The notes beneath the pieces were generated by a model. It ran no database searches and was not told the DNA's origin. It was given only the letters and a program-made list of their open reading frames with translations. A program made the translations under genes and the position numbers. From NCBI GenBank assembly GCA_025667525.1, contig CM046876.1, forward strand, positions 529,024,538 to 529,088,537: a stretch of DNA of 64,000 nucleotides. The letters run 5' to 3'. The DNA comes from Glebionis coronaria. Taxonomy: Eukaryota; Streptophyta; Magnoliopsida; Asterales; Asteraceae. Shown here piece by piece: positions 37,028 to 48,282 of this stretch. Position 1 is the first letter of the stretch, and every line of letters starts with the position of its first letter.

Positions 37028-38800
37028 CATGCCGCATATGTTGAGGGAAGGTAATGGCTGTACAAATTTTTATAATTTTTATTGTATAGTCTATGTTTTG
37101 TGTTTTTGATGTTATTGCAGGTTTATAGAAAAAGATAAAAGAGGTTACATATCTAGTGGAAAGCATGAACTGCTCAAATTTGTGAGGTACCGTTGTCACT
37201 CCAAGTACCTTTAGCACAAAACCAAGTACCGCTTATGTTCCATGTACCGCTACATGTCCGTTGTACCGTTAAGGGTCTCTTTTGTAAATTTGGCGGTTTC
37301 TTCGCGCTTGGGTTTGTTATTTACTTAAATACTTACCCCAGTTACACAATTGATTCACCTAATCTTTTATTTTTATCTCTTGATTCTATAACCTTCTCTC
37401 TAGTCTTTCGATCATCAAAAATACTAATGGCTGCTTTACAAGTAATCTCTAAGCATAATTTGGTTGCGAATCTTGCTACGAATGATGACTCTCTTGGTTT
37501 CCATGAGATGCTTGGTTTCCTATCTCGAAGTCATGTTCGCTTCGCACTCACTGTAAGTCCAGTTGTCTCTATACCCATTGTTGAACTATTTTGGGATACT
37601 ACTGTATTAGGTACTCGTTTTGGTCAACCTTGCATTAAGGCTAGGGTGAATCATAGAAATATATATGTCACTGAGGTACTGCTACGAGCAAGTTTGAGAT
37701 TAAATGACGAAAATGGACTTAGTATGCTTAATAATACAAAGATTCATGATGGCCTTGCAGCCATGGGCTATGGAGGTGGTAGGGAAAGTCTTACTTTCTT
37801 TAAAGCTTTATTTTCACCTCAATGGAAATTGCTTTTTCATGTTATTATTCACTGTTTAAGTTCAAAAAGTACATCTTTTGATCAAATACCTGCTGCATTG
37901 GCATCTGCTGGTATTTGTCTAGCAAATAACAGGGTTTTTAATTTTTCAAAATTAATTTTTGGAGGCATGACTAGGAATTTGGAAGGGACTAAGAAGTTTT
38001 TAATGTATCCTATATTCATTCAGACTTTAGTTAGTGACCAAATACCTAACCTACCAGAGTTAACTGATACATGGGATGTTCCTTCATTCACAAAGAGAAA
38101 TTTCTCTTTCTTGGCCAAACAACGCAATGCCTTTTCAGGAACAGTAACACCATTGTTTGCTCATATGTTAGCCCAACATGCCAATCAAGAAGGTGAGGAA
38201 CCTAGCAATGCTAGTGCTTCTCAGCAAACTCCTTCTCACCAGAGTTCACATTCCCTAGAAGATTCACAATCTTCTTCTCACAATGTTGGTGTTCCACCAA
38301 ACACTGATGAGATGATCCACACACCTGCTGCTTCTATTGCTGCTAGTGGTTCACCACAAGCATAAGCACCAGAGGTGGTGGATGTTGCAAATTTAACTGC
38401 TCTGTGTACAAGTTTTTCCCAATAGGTACATGTATTGCAAAAAGAAAAGCTTGTTCAAGACAAGAGAATTGCTGAATTGGAAGCTAGCCTGCTCAAGTTA
38501 AGGAACAAAGTGTCACCTTGGATGAGGCAATATAGATCTGTTCAGAAATCTGCAATCAAGAAGAAAAGATTCAGGAACCACAAGAAAAGGCAACTAAATG
38601 CAACCAAACAAGGGAGGAATAATGAAGAACAACCATCTTCTTCTGATAATCAGACAAGGATCTATGGAAATGACATCATTTTTGAATTGGATGAAGATGT
38701 CATGGGGACTTATAAAGATGGAACTGGTTTAGAGACTGGTGTGGATGGACCTTCAGATATGGAGATTCATCAGCAAGAACCACAACCTACTCCAAAGGAA

Positions 38801-38917
38801 CCACAAGTTCAAAAAATGTTGGTGACTCAGCCAGAGGAACCACAAGTTCAAGAAAAGTTGGTAAATCAGCCAGAGGAGCCACAAGTTGAAGAAACATTGG
38901 CAACTCAGCCAAAACCA
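38801..38917 (+). repeat. 39-bp tandem repeat, three units, inside the third ORF
   Basis: Units begin CCACAAGTT at 38801, 38840 and 38879 and encode variants of PQVQEKLVNQPEE. The period is a multiple of three, so the frame is kept. Confidence 0.9.
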
Positions 38918-39199
38918 TCAACTCAATCACCACTTCAGGCTAATTGGAGTGCTTTCTATGAGAAGTTGGAGGAAATTACTATTCAGTTTCCTGTATATTC
39001 AACTCCATCACCACAAGGACAAGTATGGTTTCAAAGGAAACAGACTTTGCAAGTACTGTCTAGATCAAGAATGAGCAATGAATCAGACAAGACTGAAGAG
39101 GTGCAAGTTGATATGATGGATTCTATGGAAGAAAGAGTATCTAGGGATACACAAGTGATTGAAGAAACAAGTGTGTCTAATACTGGTGAAGTCAACTTT

Positions 39200-39313
39200 G
39201 TTGAAGATCCAAGTACAGCTAAGCCAACTAAGCCGACTGCAAGTACTGCTGACATTGTTGAAGACCCAAGTACTGCCAAGCCAACTAAGCCGATTGCAAG
39301 TACCACTGGTGAT
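39200..39313 (+). repeat. 57-bp tandem repeat, two units, inside the third ORF
   Basis: Units start GTTGAAGA(T/C)CCAAGTAC at 39200 and 39257 and encode VEDPSTAKPTKP(T/I)AST. Each unit contains two copies of the AAGTAC word that also marks the LTR. Confidence 0.9.
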
Positions 39314-41187
39314 CATCCTTCACTAGAAAGTCAAACTTCTTTTGGAGAAAATGAGACTTTAGCCCAATTGCTGCTTGATTTAAAGAAGAATTTAGTTGAG
39401 AAGACTAAACAAGCAGAAGTAGAGAAAAAGACACAACAAGAAGTTCTTGCCAAAAAGGATCAAATTCAAGGTAAGAAAGTTCAAGCTTCACACCCTACTA
39501 AAGGTATAGTTATTCAACAGCAAGTTGATGAAGAAACAACTACCAAGCTGAAGAAGAAGCTACCTAAGATTAATCCAAAGGATAAGGGGAAGAAGCAATT
39601 ATTATCAGAATTTGAAGATGAAAGTGATTTAGATGATGATATAAACAAAGTCATGTACAGATTTAATCAAATAGACCATGATGAGGAATTTTCTTATAGA
39701 ATGCAAGCACAAATTCGTGAAAATGAATTGCAGGAAGAACTTGCAGCAAAGCAGGATTTTCTAGAAGCTAAAAGAATACAACAAGAATGGAACATACAAG
39801 AGTATGACATGATTCAAGCTGAGATACATGCAAGTGAGCTTCTTGCAGACTCATTGATAGCTGAAGAGAGAGATGCATATGATGAAGAAGAGAAATCAAA
39901 ATTGATTGATGATCTGGTAAGGGAGCAACAAAGATTCTTTGCTGAAAAGAGAAGGAAAGAAAAGATTAAGCCTCCAACTACTATGTAGATTAGAAATCAG
40001 ATGATGAACTTTCTAAAGAAAGTTAAAGGATTTACTCATATTCAGCTGGTTAAGAAGAATTTTAAAGAAATCAAGACTTTGTATGAGCAAAGTAAGAGGA
40101 CTGAACTGAATTTTGTTGAGATTGGATCTGAAGCAGATAGAAAAGATGTTGAAGAATTCAAGAATCATCTGCAACAACAAAGACAATTTGGTAGTACTCC
40201 TAGAATTGAGCCAAGTACTGCTGAACCTACAAATACATCTCCACCTATCAAGACCATTTATGTGAGGAAGAATAGAAAGGAGAAGGTAAGGTCAAGGGAG
40301 GAAGAGACTGCTCAAAGAATGAATACAGGAGTTAAAACTCAAGATATTGCTCAGACTGAAAATGTGCAAGCAATACATACACAGTCAACAGTACATACAA
40401 CAGTACATACTGAGGAAACAGTACATACAAACTTGGAAGAAGGTTCAACAGAACTTGAGGGATCTTCCAAGGGTGTTAAAAGGAAAAGGTCAACTAAGCT
40501 AAAGAAGAAAGCTAAGAAAGCCAAAACAACAGCAGAGGATAGTGATGACGATGAGAGCTTAAACAAGTACTTGAAGATTGTGAAATTTGAAGATCAATGT
40601 ATTGATACAGAGATTTTTGGAAAGAGAGCATCCATTGCTAAGTGGATTTACTCTACAGATCAAGGACTTGAAGCTCATGGAATTCAGAGAACTGATGGCA
40701 CAACAAGAGTATTCAGACTTTTGGAGGATATTCTTCACATTCTTGACATACAAGATATTCAAGATCTTTCAAGGTTAGTTCAAGAAGGGAGTGCAGGTAA
40801 GACTGAAGTATCACTATTATACTGGGAATTTCTCTTTATGTATGAGCCACACAATTATGATCAAGAAATGTTGAAGGAATTAGAGAATCAGGTTCCTAGT
40901 TACTGGAGATATTACAGGTCATGTGGATTGCATATTTTGGATGTAGATGATGTTACATACTATATGCTGCAAGAGAAAACTTACCCTTTCAAAAGAAAAT
41001 TGTTGGAAAGAATGTTAGAACAACAATTAGAAGTTACAGAAGAGTCTGCTGATGCTTTGGAGTTGATCAGAATGGTTAAACAATAAATCAAGGATTTGAA
41101 AGATGAGGAAGAAGCTGAGAAAGAATCTTAAGTGTTTGACTTTCAGTCACACTTCACAAATGGTTCTCAGTTCACCATGTCTAACAC

Positions 41188-41506
41188 ACATAAGAACTGG
41201 CTAGTCCATAAGCAAACGGTTTGTGGTAAAGACTTATCAAATCCGTTGAAAGCTGATAGTTTGCTAAAAACTATATGGTTCTAACTCACCTTGTTTCGAG
41301 ACAAAGAGTTGGCTAGTCCTAGACAAACGGTACTAGGTAAACACTTCATCAAATCCGTTGATGGTTGACAATTTACCAAAAATTGTAAGGTTTTCATTAA
41401 CCTTATTCTTTGTGAATAAAGTATTGGCTATTCCAGAGTGTATGGCTAACTGGTAAAGAATTTATCAAATCCGTTGATAGCTGGTGATTTGCTAAAAATC
41501 ATGAAG
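41188..41506 (+). repeat. Three-copy repeat of about 112-116 bp with covarying hairpins
   Basis: Each copy has (G/T)TTGGCTAGTCC-like sequence, then TATCAAATCCGTTGA, then a hairpin. The stems are ATAGTTT/AAACTAT (41256-41274), ACAATTT/AAATTGT (41368-41386) and GTGATTT/AAATCAT (41484-41502), with loops GCTAA, ACCAA and GCTAA. Three stem positions differ between copies and each change is matched on the other side. Confidence 0.85.
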
Positions 41507-41917
41507 CCAATACAGATTGGTGTTTGTTGTTAACTGTTTTATTTCAGGTATGAAGATTGCAGGCAAAGAAGTATTTAAAAAATAATACTTAGAAGGTTTT
41601 GTCATCATCAAATCAAGACAAAGATTTATGATCACGAGTTTAAGGACTAAACTCAAGAAGACAATAACTGATGCTGCAAAGATGAATGAATGTTTAGAAG
41701 ACACAAGAAGATCATAGATTAAAGACAAAGATGATACTCATGATGTTTGAAGATTATCTTATCAGAAGAAGACCTACATTTGAAGTGTTTGGATACATTC
41801 AGTTGGATACAAATACAAATTACCAATGTTTAATCCAAGGATGAAGGAAAGACTGAAGACATATATTTTTAATACATCCAGTACAAGAGAAACAAGAAGA
41901 CAACAAGTTATCATTTC

Positions 41918-41933
41918 TTGTTTAAGGGAGTAT
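41918..41933 (+). promoter_or_regulatory. Polypurine tract of the SIRE-like element
   Basis: TTGTTTAAGGGAGTAT abuts the 3' LTR; AAGGGAG is the purine core. Confidence 0.75.
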
Positions 41934-42439
41934 TGTTGGGAATTATTTGTTAAGTGTCAAGTACCGTTAGTATATTCCAAGTACTGTTAGTGTTATGTAA
42001 GTACCGTTAGTGTTAACGCGGTACATAGTAAGTACTGCTACTTATAAAGTAAGTACTGCTATGATGATTAGGACGAATATATCTTTGTATAAGATATGTC
42101 ATAGTTATAGTTAGAGTATATCTTATGTGATATACCTAAATAGTTAGAATATTGATAATATATCGTCTGTGATATAGTTATCTTTATAGAATATTCTAAA
42201 GTTTCTAGGGTTCCTTACTCTATAAAAGGAACATAGGTACAATGTTTTTCATGTACCTCATTCAAGTCGATTAATAAGAGAATCGAATAGTTAAAAGTAA
42301 TTCTGTTCTTCTATGCTTTATAAGTTAGATTCCGCATAACTTATTTAGTGTTAGTAAGAGTGCTCAAAGTGTTTTAGTTTGATTACAAACTATTATACTA
42401 ATTCTTAACAGAATATAGATCCAACCAAAGGGATCAACA
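41934..42439 (+). repeat. 3' LTR of the SIRE-like element
   Basis: Partner of 31419-31924, same length, about eight substitutions by eye. Confidence 0.96.
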
Positions 42440-42444
42440 TGCTC

Positions 42445-42861
42445 TACACACGAATAGGTTGATCGACAATAGGATTTGCTCGACAATAGGAGCACTGAAA
42501 TGCGAGCCCATAAAATTGATATATCCAACTTCAAATGAATGTCACCAGCTAGGGAACAACATGGTAGAAAACAAGGATCTTATTTGTTTTTGTAAATCTG
42601 GAATACCCGCTTAGAGTATTTATGAAAACTTAACATGTTATTCATATTGTCTATTTGTGGATATAAATATGAATTGTGAAGTTAAATTGTTTGTGATGGA
42701 TGTAGGTTTGTAAAGTTAAATTGTTACAGATAGATATAGGTTTATATGTGTTGTTTTTAGAAGCGTTCTGTAGCAACACAAGAGTCTAAAACCCTTTGTG
42801 AGGCATTGATGACATCTCTCTGAATCTACAGCTTTTCACAGGTGGTTTGCTAACAACCGTA
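42445..42861. other. Noncoding sequence between two retroelements
   Basis: Nothing recognised. Confidence 0.6.
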
Positions 42862-42866
42862 TCTTA

Positions 42867-43169
42867 TGATGGTTTGAAGCTGCACAATTGGTAATGAAAA
42901 GTAGATAAAGGGAGATATCAGGAAAAAGGATGCTTTATTCTTATAATATAAGGCTTATATATAGCCTTGTGAATACAACTGCTTTCCAAGAAAATAGCTA
43001 CACTACCACTACTATCACTTAAAGAACAGGAAACATATGACCTTTCTGCCCAACATGCATATGCACTCACTTAGTATTCGGTCAATTGTTTTACCAATTC
43101 ACACTCCTTATTAACCAAGTAAAACATAAACCTATTAACTTAAACTCTTAGTAACCGATTAACTCAACA
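42867..43169 (-). repeat. 3' LTR of the TRIM-like element
   Basis: Paired with 43963-44266; differs by roughly a dozen positions including a small indel. Confidence 0.9.
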
Positions 43170-43962
43170 ATCACCCCCTTAATCAGGTATTATGGCACCT
43201 CGAACAACTTCTTCTGACACATCTCTTTTCTCGAATTTTCCTGACACATCCTGATTCAACACCACCTATGGTGAAGTATCTCCGGTCATCCGCAAAACGA
43301 ACCAAAACAAAGCCTCCTGCCTTTGATGTCCTCCTGTTCCACGAGACTTGCTCTTGATGTATTCTTCTTTCTCTTTCCATCTTCCTTTTTTTCGGTTATT
43401 CTTTTTGCTTTCTTTCTCGTTCTTGTTTTCTCTTAAAAGAAAACTTTGTCGGTCCTATGATTCAACAGTATTCCGTCTTCGGTCTTTGGCCTTCACGGTC
43501 ATTGACCTTCGGTCTTCGGTATTTGAATCAACAGTATCTGTCGGTCTTTAACTGTTGAAACTTCGGTCTTTCTTTCATTCTCGGTCTCACACTTTCTTAT
43601 TCAAGTCACGACACCTGACTTTCTTTCTCTTTCTCAAGGCACCTGACTTTACTTTCTTCTTTATTTACGGCATCGAACTTTCTACGACACCCGACTTTCT
43701 TTCTTTATGTCTGTCTTTCTTTCTTTCTGTCTGTCTTTCTGTCTTGCTTGCTTGCTGGCTGGCTTGCTGCAGACGTGACAACCTTCTTTCTTTCTTGTTG
43801 CCACTTTCCTCTTTCTTGCTCTTGCTTTCTTTCTTTTCTGCCTGATTACATGGGTTGCAACCAGACCCTCTTTCTGCTTCTGCCCTGCAGCGAAGGGCTG
43901 CACCCTTCTCTTGAACCGACTCTCAAACATGCCATTTAATCGAACCATGCTCTGATACCAAA
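43170..43962 (-). repeat. Pyrimidine-rich interior of the TRIM-like element
   Basis: Clusters of TTCGGTCTT (43440-43580) and a TTTC/TGTC/TTGC/TGGC microsatellite series (43690-43772). Open frames on both strands here come from low complexity and are not genes. Confidence 0.8.
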
Positions 43963-44266
43963 TGATGGTTTGAAGCTGCACAATTGGTAATGAACAGTAG
44001 ATACATGGAAAGATATCAGGAAAAGGGATGCTTTATTCTTATAATATAAGGCCTATATATAGCCTTGTGAATACAACCGCTTTCCAAGAAAATAACTACA
44101 CTACCACTACTATCACATAAAGAACAGGAAACATATGACCTTTCTGCCCAACGTGCATATGCACTCACTTAGTATTCGGTCAATTGTTTTACCAATTCAC
44201 ACTCCTTATTAACCAAGTAAAACATAAACCTATTAAATAAACTCTTAGTAAACGATTAACCCAACA
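43963..44266 (-). repeat. 5' LTR of the TRIM-like element
   Basis: Contains TATATATAGCCTTG-type sequence on the plus strand; read in the minus direction it leads to the primer site. Confidence 0.9.
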
Positions 44267-44271
44267 TCTTA

Positions 44272-46866
44272 GTGGTAACCACACATGTTTTGTGGTTGCA
44301 GTAATGTCGTACGTTTGAATCACTTTTATATATGGATATATGAGCCTTATTTTATGGCTGTGGGTATATTGACACCATCATTCTTGTAGCTGAACACCAT
44401 AAAACACCACTAATCATTAACATATGTCCGTAAGTAGTTAAGTGAAAATGACATATCAAATTGAGACATAAACCTCTTTTGCCAAAACCCATTTTTTCTT
44501 CTTTTCACACTAATCAAGTAAAAATTTACTGTGTATAGCACTACTGCCTTTATTTTAATATAATTAGAGTATATTGTTTCTCTCTCCCACCATTAAAAAT
44601 TATGTTTCTCTCTCCGACCATTAAAAACAACCTGGTAGGTTAAAAAAAAATATAATCACATTTTTATCAATCATTCTTATTTCTCACTACCACTGATAAA
44701 AATAACCAGTGGGTTAAGAAATTCTACTAACCACGTTCAGTAGGTTATGACAATCCGGTAATGGTGTTTCAAAGCTAAATAACAGATCTCAGATCCAGTA
44801 ACTAGGGACCACCACTGCTTGGATCTGAAATTTCGATCTTGAGTTATAAGACTCATCCCCAATAAGAATGTAAGAAAGGCAGTGAGGCGATCTACAGTGG
44901 TGAGGTGGTCTATAGTTGTTGTAGTGGTCTTTGTCCGAAGGTGTGGCGAACGGAGTGATGGTGGCCGGATATATGATTGTGGTTTGTACTATAGGTATCG
45001 TAGCGTGGTGTTTTGACCGGAGGTGACGATGGCTGTGGTGGTTTGACCGCAAGTGGTCTTTAGTTTACATGTTTAACCGGATGTGATGGTGGTTTGACAT
45101 GAATGGTCCATGGTGATGGTTGAAAACGAAACTGGACAAAAAGAGATAGTAATATACTTGTAATAGAGAAGATAGGAAAAAGAAGTTTGTATTATATTGT
45201 TTATGTTTTTTAGAAGAAAAGTTTCGCTGTTTTTCTGTCAGCTTTTTCACTTGTTTTCTTTCTTTTCTTTTGTGGTGTTATTTAGACCGTAACAACTAAT
45301 TTATCCTTTTGAATACAGAGACCATTTTTGTTTTTTGTTAACGCTACTTCAATAAACATAACCAAATCTCACCCATACCATCATCTTCATCATAAAAAAC
45401 GTTTCTGGCCACCACGACAAATCCATCATCGCCCATCACCACCATTGCGATGATTATTAATGCTCATTTTGTTAATACCCGGTATGAAAAAGGGGGCCAT
45501 TTTTTGTTAACGTTTTGACCTCAATTACATACGACAACAATAATAATGATGCAACATCATCATCATAAGCTGGTTTATGCGTGCATCACCATCTTCTTTA
45601 GTACTCACCACCAAAACACCACCACACCAACACCTCAACCTACCACCATAACAACCACAAATCATTCTTTATCGAGCTAAACAACGTTACATTGAGCCTA
45701 CAAATAAACGACATCGACAAGAGGCTGTACAATTTTCTTACAAAGATATATCACAACTTAGATGATGTGTAACGCACGCACCCCGCGTACCCCACCACAC
45801 ATGGGACAACCACAAATTCGTCATCACGACAACCACCCCATCATGTACCCCTAAACAAATTCACGATCACCACCACCACCACGACCACATACCCCCTGGA
45901 CCCACCACAAATACATCATCACAAATACATCATCATCACCACCACCACGATCTAAGTAAATCATCAAGCATAAGAGTATGGGGTACGGTTGAGTCGTGGG
46001 AAAAAAATATGATGCCACATCACCACTTTTTTCTACAACATCAAACCCATCATAACAACAAAAAGTGGCTCCCTAGTTAACACAATACTTTAAAAAAATC
46101 AACTAAATATATATTTTAAATAAAATTAAACATTTAAATAAAACTAAGTTTAATTATCAAATTTTTTCTAAAAAAGAGTAACCATTTAAAACCCACCAAA
46201 ATTTAAACCCATTATTCAACCTAAGCCACCAAATTTATTATTAAAACCTTTTACCCTAAACCCATCAAACCCCCATTTCTTCTTCCTTCTTTCTTCCTCA
46301 GCCACCTAACTACCGTAAAAAACGCATTGACAAAAACAACATGTAAACACATGGGCTGGTACAGTTGTGACATCCTGGGCTCGCATTTTCGCCAACCGCG
46401 TCAACTTATCGGTGCAAATCCTGAAAACACAATACACGGTACAATGCTTGACACCGTCGGCAAAACGCGACCCACGGCTGAGTGTATCGTGCCCTCTAAC
46501 AAGACACGAAATATATTATATTGGTTCGTGATCAATTAATAAGAACATAACACAATCCTGTACCATTGAAACATATTAACAAGTACTATTGATTTGTGGT
46601 GGTGGTAACATATCTAGATCCAACAACACATATGATTGAGTTTGTTGTTGTGGTGTTTGTGCTTGTGTCTGAGAAGAAGAAAATGACTCTTTATGTAAAT
46701 TTAAAAAAAAACACAAAGATCATTTTTGTAATTAGACAGGTAATTTTTCATCACAAATCACAAAAAGAAAAATAATCAAGTTTGAAACTATAAAAACACA
46801 AAACAAAATACGAGGTTACAATAATACGAGGTTACAATAATAAACGAATGTCATTATGATGCTTTT
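44272..46866. other. Noncoding, low-complexity stretch
   Basis: 44780-45110 is rich in GGT/GTGG words and 45380-45960 in CAC/ACC/ATC words (compositional triplet bias on opposite strands). A small duplication TATGTTTCTCTCTCC lies at about 44573 and 44601. At 45970 TAAGAGTATGGGGTACGG resembles the end of the 46870 MITE. The 70-codon frame at 46327-46539 is unrecognised. Confidence 0.6.
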
Positions 46867-46869
46867 TTA

Positions 46870-47258
46870 GAGCACAGGGTACGGGGACAAATCTCCTCGC
46901 GTTGTGCGAAAACGCAGCATGAAAACGCGAGAGACCACACACCACTTGGCGTTTTCGTGTCTCAAGCCGAGGGTACGGCGCGCGTTTTCGCACGAAAACG
47001 CGACACGAAAACGCGAGAACCGTACCCCGTGCTCGCGTTTTCGTGCATTATTTTTTATTTTTATTTTTTTATTTTTATATTTTTTATAAAAGTGGGCCCA
47101 ATTTTTTCCCATGGCTCAAGCCAACCAGGGAGCGTGAAATGTGGCGTTTTCGTGTTTGTGGTGTGGTGGGATCATTTACCCATCACTTACCATACCCCTG
47201 AAAATTCTGGTGTTTTCCCACGGTTCAGCACGAAAACACCAAACCATACCCTGTGCTC
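46870..47258. mobile_element. Harbinger/Tourist-type MITE, 389 bp
   Basis: Inverted ends GAGCACAGGGTACGG and CCATACCCTGTGCTC, flanked by TTA at 46867-46869 and 47259-47261, the 3-bp target of this superfamily. The left 170 bases hold about ten GCGTTTTCG/CGAAAACGC words in both orientations and two internal copies of the terminal GGGTACGG/CCGTACCCC. No coding capacity; the frames here result from the repeats. Confidence 0.85.
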
Positions 47259-47469
47259 TTAGTTGATTAGCCTAAAGTTACTTTAACAATATTTTTTATA
47301 AAAGCTAAGAATATTGGTGATCGGATTTGATAGAGAAAAAAGTCATACAAATATATATGTCAATTTTGTGAAATAAAAACTTAAAAAAATAGAAAGCAAT
47401 TATTACTGTAAAACTTTAGTGGTCGAAAAAGTTTATGAGTTTACAAATAGTCATACTCCCCCTCTTAAC

Positions 47470-47505
47470 TAGTGTAATACCCGTGCTTTGCACGGGTCAC
47501 GCGTA
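47470..47505 (-). mobile_element. Helitron 3' terminus
   Basis: On the minus strand CCCGTGCAAAGCACGGG forms a perfect 7-bp stem (CCCGTGC/GCACGGG), followed by TATTACACTAG and then T. A GC-rich hairpin about ten bases before CTAG, with T as the next base, is the Helitron 3' end signature. The 5' end was not found. Confidence 0.75.
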
Positions 47506-48120
47506 GAAAATGAATAAGTTCTCATTATAACAACCTTTTTTTTAAAGGCTCTCTTTATAACAACCTAATAATGAATCTGTAAACATATTATCTATCATAA
47601 TCTAACAAAGTAAACCCCAGTTCAAAGTAAAACATGCATGATTAACGTTAAAAATAGTCCGCTACACCATTATAGTTGATAAAAGTAATAAAGTGTCAAT
47701 AATAAAAAAATATTGTTTAAAGATGCATATAAACACAAAACAATCAACTCAAACATTATCACCATCAACTGTATCAAATTAAGACTCATATTTAAACTTA
47801 TAAAACTTACTTGTGATCAAAATATCAACATGCCTTGGTTTTTAGTGTAAATGAATGAGGTAATGAGATTTTACAAATTATTAAGCAAAATTCTGACTGA
47901 GAATAGTGGAAGAAAGTAATTGGATCACTTGTTTCATGTAACGTCAACATCCTATACTAAATTATTAGTATTAACAAAATTACAAAGCAACACGGGTGTT
48001 TAGGAAAGCTCAAAACATAAATTAATTTAGTATGTTAACAAATTCAAATGTTCTTTGCTACGTACAATTGTTTAACTTGTTATATACATTAAAATTTCAA
48101 CCCTGCCATTAGAGCAACCC

Positions 48121-48282
48121 GAATTGTCCCGTTTCCATATAATTGTTAAATGGGTTCGAATTATCCATGAGAAATAGAAAGACGGGTACGAACATGTAGT
48201 CGAATTGACCCGTTTCCATATAATTGTTAACTGGGTTCGAATTATCCATGAGACATAGAAAGAAGGGTACGAACATGTAGTC
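48121..48282. repeat. 81-bp tandem repeat, two units
   Basis: Units start GAATTGNCCCGTTTCCATAT at 48121 and 48202 and differ at a few positions. Confidence 0.9.

Larger units (their letters stand above)
37427..41131 (+). pseudogene. Third ORF after pol (env-like position), about 1234 codons with four in-frame stops
   Basis: Three long open pieces (37427-38365, 38435-39988, 40001-41086) are in one frame, cut by TAA 38363-38365, TAG 38423-38425, TAG 39986-39988 and TAA 41084-41086; reading continues to TAA at 41129-41131. The start MAALQVISKHNLVANLA is the first ATG after a stretch of GTACCGY words. The N-terminal 250 residues look globular and hydrophobic-mixed; then Ser/Gln-rich sequence, two short internal repeats, Lys/Glu-rich likely coiled coils at about residues 640-690 and 740-850, and a charged C-terminal domain. 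I see no signal peptide or clear membrane anchor, so it is not an obvious envelope protein. Function unknown. Confidence 0.75.
41132..41933 (+). other. 3' untranslated region of the SIRE-like element
   Basis: No coding frame. It holds a three-copy degenerate repeat (41188-41506), each copy ending in a short hairpin, then A-rich sequence and the polypurine tract. Confidence 0.8.
31419..42439 (+). mobile_element. SIRE-like Ty1/Copia retrotransposon, 11,021 bp, complete ends
   Basis: 506-bp LTRs (31419-31924, 41934-42439), perfect duplications TGCTC at 31414-31418 and 42440-42444, iMet primer site and polypurine tract. It holds gag, protease, integrase, RT, RNase H and then a separate 3.7-kb reading frame. 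The LTRs differ at about eight positions by eye (1.6 percent), implying recent insertion, yet gag-pol has several stops and shifts, so the copied parent was already defective or decay was fast. Autonomous movement is not expected. Confidence 0.96.
42867..44266 (-). mobile_element. TRIM-like LTR element, 1400 bp, minus strand
   Basis: LTRs 42867-43169 (303 bp) and 43963-44266 (304 bp), perfect 5-bp duplications TCTTA at 42862-42866 and 44267-44271. On the minus strand the primer site TGGTATCAGAGCATGG (43945-43960) lies two bases from the right LTR, and a GATTAAGGGGGTGAT tract (43170-43184) abuts the left LTR. The 793-bp interior encodes no gag or pol, only pyrimidine-rich repeats. It must move with enzymes from other Copia elements. 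Confidence 0.92.

Noticed and set aside
43555..43981. Overlapping frames on both strands near the TRIM interior
   Set aside because: Low-complexity pyrimidine tract with no stops by composition; inside a noncoding TRIM.
46327..46539. Possible small gene of 70 codons
   Set aside because: No homology recognised, no promoter or splice context, and repeat-rich surroundings.
46904..47262. Arg/Thr-rich frames
   Set aside because: Translation of repeated CGAAAACGC words in a MITE.
48121..48282. CRISPR-like or regulatory repeat
   Set aside because: Only two 81-bp tandem units without spacers in a plant genome; a local duplication.
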